From: Reticulomyxa filosa
Taxonomy: Eukaryota > Foraminifera > Reticulomyxidae
Length of the DNA stretch: 24,467 nucleotides
Assembly: GCA_000512085.1 (NCBI GenBank)
Contig: ASPP01002479.1
Coordinates: forward strand, 1-24,467
Direction: 5' to 3'
Shown here: piece after piece, positions 18,901 to 24,467 of the stretch
Layout: every line of letters starts with the position of its first letter
How positions within the stretch are numbered: the stretch's first letter is position 1
Notes under the pieces: generated by a model
What the model was told of the DNA's origin: nothing
Seen by the model: the letters and a program-made list of their open reading frames with translations, nothing else
Database searches by the model: none
Position numbers and translations under genes: made by a program

Positions 18901-21900
18901 ATATCAACGATAATATCAATGACAATGAAGAGGAAGAAAATGTGAAAATGGGAACAGAGATATCAAAAATAATTCGCGAGGAGTTATCGCTGGTAATTGA
19001 AAATTTGACAGAAATAAAGTTGCAACGATTGCAAAACATGAAAGAATATTGGAAGGACAAGGTGCATGACCAAAGCAAGTTGAAAGACATTGAAAAAGAG
19101 TATAATGAGACAGAGGAAGAGTTAACCAAATGGCGCAGAAGTCGATCCTTCCACGATCAACAAGAGCAAAAAATTGAACGCAGGAAATCCCTTATCGCCA
19201 ATGGGATTATGACTCCAGACGACTTTGCTTCCGATGAAGAGCTAATACCACTCTTTCCACAATACGATCCAAAAGATGATTTCATCATCGTCAAGAGCAG
19301 ATTTGTTGGTTAAATTCTTGTTTTCGTTGTTTGTTGTTATTCTTCTTAATTATTAAAAAAAATATCAAATATGTGTATATAGATTTGAATCGATTGTATT
19401 GGCTTGAGGATCAAATTGTGTCCCAACGATTCGAGTATTGTGATCAACGCGTAGATATTTTGACTCGGGAGAGAGAGAACATACCAAAAGTGTCGAACGA
19501 TCCTCCTGATCCGGTTGTGAATGATGACATGAGTTCTCAGGACAGTGAGCCACACACAGCTCAGATTCCGAACAAAACTCAAAGCAATCCCCCCATGGAC
19601 ACAAAACAAAGCGAAATTGATACCTTCATTTCACTTATCCAAAAAAAAGATCGACAGATACAACTGCAACAAGACCAATTGATAAACATGCAACAAACAA
19701 TTGCCCAAGTCTGTGTGCATGTGTGCTATATGGAGAGAGAAAATATTTATAGATTTATTTTTTAAAATTTTTTCTGATTGTGTTTGTTGTTTTGGATGGA
19801 AGTTGAAACAACAATTGAGCGGGACACAAGGCCAGACATTGGTATATTTGGGCCGCACGAATGGACATGGAGACGTGGTTCAAAAAAGCAATAGTAAAGA
19901 AGAAGAAAAAGACAAAGTCAACAACAAGAACAACGACGATAACAATAACAATAACAATGATAATAAGAATGGACAAGACTTACAACGCGGGGATACTGAG
20001 CCGGCAAAGGGTATTGAAAACACGACAAAAGGCTTTATACTTCACAGAAAGAAGCCAAGTGAGCGCAGCGACTTTGATGAAACGAGTCATCAAGCAATCG
20101 TCAATGCGTACCACGAGGCAAAACGATCTGCTTCTATCATCATCAATCAAAAGAATATCAATGCAAATGCAAATGCTAATCCTAATCCCAATACGAATGC
20201 CGACCCCGACTTCGATTCTAATCCAAATGAAAAAAAAGCTGAGCAAAGTTTGTCCAATTCATTGTCACATACTCCTTCTCCTTCTCCAGTTGCTGCTTTT
20301 CCTGACGATGTTGACACGACCCCAAATCGACACTCTTCTGAATTTCATAGTTTCAATATATGCATATACAAATATACAATATATACATATACATATATAT
20401 CAAATCTCTTTTGTTTGACAATTCTAACCCGAAGAAATTGGTAATAACCTCTCCCTAAAGGCTTGCAACAAGATGGCCACGGATCGTCATTGCTGACGTC
20501 TGACACGGCGGCAGCGAACAAATCATCTCCATGGGCCATCATTAATTTTTTGCCTCGAAAAAGCTCGGCCGATCCGGATTTTGCCCGGCAGAAATCGAAC
20601 GAACCCCACGGTATCGCGTCTCCTCACGGACAACGACTCGACACTTCCAACCCAACACGCACAAAGCAGCCGATCAGTCAGCCGCTACGAACGAAGAGAG
20701 AACGAGACGATGAAGACAATGGCGATCTAGTATACGTGTTACCGTCGGGTGATGATGAGGATAGAGAGAGCGACAACGATAAAAACGAAAACGAAGACAA
20801 TGAACCACTCAATAGCGATATTATGATAATGATCAATGGCACTCACGAAAGTCAGCAATCGAGCCAGCTTCCAATTATATCGGTCGAAGAGTCGTATCAA
20901 CAATTGGTGAAAGAGTCAATTTTGCACGAAAAAGGGCAAACGGAGTTTGGAACAATCGATCCAATGGCTGCTCATAGGCCTGGCCTTTCCAATCTTGCCG
21001 CCAATGCCACAGAGATAGTAGCGATAGATGCAGTTGCAAATGCAAAGGGTATTTACCAAAAAAGTGGGCTAATGACCAATGCAAGTACAAATGCGATACT
21101 CATAGAAAAAAGTGAACGCGCAGGAGGAATGGACAAGACCATGAACGATCAAGAGTTTGATGGATATCCATCCGGGGGTCTTTTGTCCAGAAGACCTTCT
21201 CGCACACTTATGCTCGACGAAATCCATGATGGCGAGACAGAGGAAAATCATCACGAAGTTCCCAAACTCATTGGACAAGCGTCCGAAAATCTGCAGTATT
21301 GGCAACAAGAAAACAAAAGAGCTTCCGGAATTTTGACCCTTGACGATGAAGAATCAGCCAATGAAGAGGACCAACCGCAAATCGAGTTACAACAAGAACA
21401 AGTGGCAAGTGCAACACATTCAAAACCACTTGTTACTGCTGTCAAACCAAATACACAAATTACACTTGGTGGCAATGACGCCAGTAAAGAAGTACTACCT
21501 GACCCGATGAGGACAAAGGATGGCGATGCTGCCAATGTTCCACAACATGCTGTTCCGCAGCCCACGATTGTAAATGATACCACGAAAATGGATACATTAC
21601 AACGCACAGTCCAAGCGCAACAGCAACAAATCGACGCGTTGACTCGATCCAAAATTGAATTAATCAATAATGTCTCTTCGCAAATCCAAACGTTGAGAGA
21701 TCAGATTCAAATAAGAGATCACATGCTCATGGCGTACCAACATGTTATGACTCACACATACTCCAGCAGAAACACAATACAATAAAATAATATACACGTA
21801 ATACATATATTGTATGCCCCAATATAACCAGATATACGATTGCTTAAACAGAAATCCGTTGACACTAATGTAACAATCAACAATGGAGAACAAAACAAAA

Positions 21901-22064
21901 GCTCTGCGACATCACTTCCTTTGTCGTGGTTATCATTTGGTCGTCCCAACGTTTGTCAATGTAGAGCCCAGGAAGAGACTGCCAAATCTAAAATAAATCT
22001 GGCTAATCAAACTGCACAAGAAATAAATCGTTTACGTGATATTATCAAAGTGTTGAGCAAGTAA
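15976..22064 (+). CDS. Large multidomain protein: catalytically dead class III cyclase-like domain, CW-like zinc motif, coiled coils
   Basis: Thirteen exons join in phase to 1612 residues: 15976-16099, 16165-16253, 16322-16594, 16702-17472, 17575-17845, 17943-18061, 18182-18223, 18428-18625, 18726-19308, 19383-19708, 19803-20349, 20461-21743 and 21852-22064. Residues 1-175 are polar and acidic. Residues 178-385 align with class III nucleotidyl cyclases: TFLCTIVEKKEVLW corresponds to the family TLIFTDIE...LW, then LRVGICLHTG and the YTG...QMC region before GGELL. The metal Asp is Ile185, the second metal Asp appears lost, and the Asn/Arg pair is Gln337/Gln341, so catalysis is unlikely. Residues 594-626 form a CW-like zinc motif (YQCLVCHKVRKW..WRC...C..C). 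Residues about 690-824, 830-932 and 1490-1612 are predicted coiled coil; 940-1480 is disordered, Asn/Asp/Ser-rich. No membrane segment is seen. Weakest joins: exons 2/3 and the 42-nt exon 7. It could be two genes, but no stop or start separates them. Confidence 0.7.
16618..16700. repeat. Intronic AAC/AAT triplet and TA/CA microsatellite
   Basis: The intron between exons 3 and 4 of the long gene consists largely of AATAAC-type units followed by TATA/CATATA dinucleotide-rich DNA running to the acceptor. Confidence 0.8.
18328..18424. repeat. Intronic TATATG/TATA/TGTG microsatellite
   Basis: The intron before exon 8 of the long gene contains an imperfect TA/TATATG/TG-rich tract that runs nearly to the acceptor at 18427. 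It generates spurious Tyr/Ile/Cys-rich frames on both strands. Confidence 0.85.
19934..19966 (+). repeat. Coding AAC/AAT/GAT repeat (Asn/Asp run)
   Basis: In exon 11 of the long gene, repeated AACAAT units encode an Asn-rich run with Asp. A second Asn-Ala/Asn-Pro repeat is encoded at about 20158-20200. Both suggest slippage-driven growth of disordered segments. Confidence 0.75.
20353..20402. repeat. Intronic ATATAC/TATA microsatellite
   Basis: The intron between exons 11 and 12 of the long gene begins with a tract of ATACA/TATA units similar to those in its other introns. Confidence 0.75.
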
Positions 22065-23323
22065 ATAAATATCAAATGAGGAAAACAAAACCAAAAAAAA
22101 AAAGAAAGTAAAAAGTAAAAAAATTGAAAATGCAAGTGCGAACTTTCAAATTGCACGTATTTGCATTTTTTTGTCCCCTGTTCATTCTATTTTCTTTTTC
22201 AGTTTCATTGTCATTTTTTCCTCCCGTCTTTCTTTTTCCCCCTCCTTTGCTTTTGTTTGTTTTATTTTTCTTTAAAACGGTGGACAAAAGGAATTGTCAC
22301 ACAAAGTACTGTCTGACCTCTTTTCAGTTTGGAATTTTGTTGGTATTTGCTGTACCAGTTTTTGAACAACTATTGTTTGTTTATTTTTTTATAATTTTTT
22401 TTTGCTGTAAATACAATCTTTTGTTTACTGCAATGCTCCCTCACCAGTCTGTATAAAGTGCTGGACAGTGTCGTGTTTTGTGTAAGAAGAGACATATTTG
22501 TCGATTTCACAATGATGGTTAAAGAAAGGACATAAGCTTTCATATTGGACGTCTATTTTTTGTTTAATGTTTGACTTGTTTGAATTGTTGAGCTCAAGAA
22601 TGTGTTTTTAGCACTTTGAAATGTGTTTTCAGTTTATTGCTTTGGAATTTCTTTTGAAAACAATTGCAAGTGCTATAATAATAAAGTTCATTTTAAAGTC
22701 TTTCATTACAGACACAACTTTCCAAAAAAGTTGTATTTGAAGGAGATTGAAGATTGATACAATATCTTGAAAGATTTCTGTGCAACAATATTTATGGTGA
22801 AAGTAGTATCAAGATCAGAGATGTGTAAGATATAAGCCAAAACAAAATGTTACTGATAGCAAGAGTGTCATCAAAATTGAGTCAATTTACTATAATAAGT
22901 GTTTAAATTTTTTTGTTTTGGCTTCTTTAATTTGTCGAAGGAAGTAGATTAAATATCAATATTTTATAATACTTGAAATTATATTTTTTGCTTGTTGTCG
23001 ATTGAAGGAAATGAAAGAGAATATGCAAAAATATCAAACGATTATTTTAAATCGATTGGAAGTGCATAGACGCAGATTCATTTCAAAGAGATTTACATAA
23101 TCGCGATCATTCAACAATGGACTGTTCTGCATTTTTATTGAAGTGTGCAATCATTTTAATATCCAAGCATTTGAGCAAGAATTACAACATGCTTTGAAAT
23201 TATAAATAAATTGTCATTGGAAGATTTTGGAGTGCACAGGTTGGATTATAATATCGATAATGTAGATGAGTGTATTTTTAAAAAAGAAGAAGGAAAAAAG
23301 GAAGCATATAAGCACAAAACTTA
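22065..23323. other. Gene-free region between long gene and retroelement relic
   Basis: The first part (to about 22110) is A-rich 3' flank with overlapping AATAAA at the stop. From 22150 to 22450 there are long T/pyrimidine-rich runs; the 110-codon Phe/Leu-rich frame at 22124-22456 arises from them and is not supported. From about 22450 to 23323 the base composition is less extreme, with no open frame. This may be the badly decayed upstream part of the retroelement, but I could not recognise a domain. Confidence 0.5.
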
Positions 23324-24467
23324 GTCGAGATTAATTTGCATCAAATCATCGACACTTGTGGAAGAGTTTTGAATGGAACTAATTCAGATTGGATGGAATT
23401 CAATACTGGAGTTCCCCAATGATCTGCTTTATCTACAATATTGTTCCTGTTGTACATTAATGATTTACCAACAGTCATAAATTAACATATTCAATGTGGA
23501 ATGTTTGCTGATGACGTGGCACTTTGGACATTAATATTTACAAGTGATGTCAATGAAATAAGTGATCAATTGCGATGATTGCAGCAAATTCTGGATGAAG
23601 TATCAATTTGGTCGAATAAATGGAAGATGTTAGCTGATAAGACGCAGTGTATCACATTCAGGCACCAGAACAAAAAGAAATTTCCTAAGATGAAATTAAC
23701 ATTGCAGCAATTACATTTGAAGGAATACGATCATGTAAAGTATCTTGGATTGTTCATTGATTCTAACATGACTTATTCCAAGCATGTAAACTACGTATAT
23801 GGCAAAGCAGCGAGGAAACTTGGATATTTGACATACTTATGTTCATATAAAGGTGTATCTACGTATAATTTATTATACAAGTCTTGGAATGGTGCAGCAG
23901 ACACATATAAGAAACGATTGGAACGTATACAAAGGATTGCAATGTGTCGAATTCTTAGTGTAATGAACCAGACTGCTTATGATACATTTTATAACTTACT
24001 CATCTTAAATGGCGACGAAGACAAGAAGAGGTGAAGTTATATCACAAGTGCATCAGATGGTCATGTCGATTCAATGATCATAATCTTGTGTTGGCATACA
24101 AGATTTGGAATGAATCGAGACCAAAGACACATCTAAATATATATCATGGATTGAAGCATTATCTCGTGAATGTATCCATGAAGCTGAGGCTGGTGTGCCG
24201 ATAGTTGAATCAGATCCTCATACAATTCCAAACCAATGCAAATTGCAGTGATGCCACATTCAAACAAATCACCTTTTTCGATCTTCAGTGAACAGACTCC
24301 AGATCAGATTCTGGTATCGTTGGACAATGATTGTATTGTGATATTTTGTGATGGTACCTCATATCCAAATCTGGTATTGGAAGCGCAGGTCTTGTAATTC
24401 AGAATTCAAGTATGCAAAATAGTTAGAATTGGAATATCCAATTACAGATTATCCTGACTGATTGCAA
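23324..24467 (+). pseudogene. Decayed non-LTR retrotransposon: reverse transcriptase and start of RNase H
   Basis: The frame shows reverse transcriptase motifs of LINE (Jockey-like) elements: a GVPQ motif directly followed by a stop where family members have Gly, then SALST, LFLLYINDLP, and the catalytic box FADDVALW near 23503-23526. Downstream is WSNKWKMLADKTQCI and YLGLFIDSNMTYSKHV, the usual thumb region. In-frame stops lie at 23420-23422, 23483-23485 and 23576-23578, and the frame shifts near 24034. The thumb continues in another frame (24035-24170). Near 24330-24467 an RNase H-like start (VIFCDGTSYPN, later LVIQNSS) appears with more frame changes, and it leaves the window. The element is dead. 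Its 5' limit is unclear. Because other genes here use TGA as stop, TGA in this frame is damage rather than recoding. Confidence 0.8.

Noticed and set aside
22124-22456. 110-codon Phe/Leu-rich possible membrane protein
   Set aside because: Produced by pyrimidine runs downstream of a gene; no start context or family pattern.
23420-23578. Read-through or reassigned TGA codons in the reverse transcriptase
   Set aside because: TGA ends the kinase and TH1-like genes here, and a TAA is also in frame, so the element is simply decayed.
1-24467. CRISPR arrays, bacterial operons, tRNA or rRNA genes
   Set aside because: No spaced direct repeats of the right form and no tRNA or rRNA signature were seen; the gene structure is eukaryotic.

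Overview
This is intron-rich nuclear DNA from a unicellular eukaryote. Genes are interrupted by short GT-AG introns of about 60-260 nt. Non-coding DNA is very AT-rich, with long A or T runs, and coding DNA is rich in Asn, Lys and Gln codons. TAA, TAG and TGA all act as stops. The style and gene content (a CCDC112 homologue, a soluble class III cyclase relative, SAM/RING proteins, long coiled-coil proteins) suggest a flagellate-derived or amoeboid protist. A rhizarian/foraminiferan such as Reticulomyxa is my best guess, but that is inference. I built the gene models by hand, matching exon phases across GT-AG junctions; no transcript data were used.

Layout: (1) <1-1104, minus: 5' part of an unrecognised gene coding for polyQ and alternating two-residue repeats; it runs off the left edge. 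(2) 1529-3871, plus: a seven-exon TBC1D22-type Rab-GAP. (3) 4720-7025, minus: a six-exon protein kinase with an HGD instead of an HRD catalytic loop. (4) 7329-9059, plus: a nine-exon CCDC112-like coiled-coil protein with one apparent 1-nt frame break beside a palindrome. (5) 9782-11743, plus: an intronless protein with chromo-barrel/Tudor-knot-like, coiled-coil, SAM-like and RING domains. (6) 12733-14550, plus: a four-exon eRF3-type translational GTPase whose switch II catalytic His is replaced by Cys. (7) 14817-15343, plus: a small stand-alone myosin-TH1-like domain. (8) 15976-22064, plus: a 13-exon, about 1612-residue protein with a class III nucleotidyl-cyclase-like domain lacking its key catalytic residues, a CW-like zinc motif and long coiled coils. 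(9) about 23324-24467, plus: a decayed non-LTR retrotransposon (reverse transcriptase and start of RNase H) running off the right edge.

Genes 1/2 and 3/4 are divergent pairs with 424 and 303 bp between start codons. Genes 2/3 converge. Genes 4-8 are all on the plus strand. The genes do not form one pathway. Membrane traffic, signalling, microtubule/centriole, ubiquitin and translation functions lie side by side, as expected in a compact eukaryotic chromosome. The most unusual items are the catalytically dead cyclase-like multidomain protein, the E3 ligase candidate with an odd domain order, the eRF3 relative with an altered active site, and the left-edge gene whose true frame is masked by low-complexity frames.
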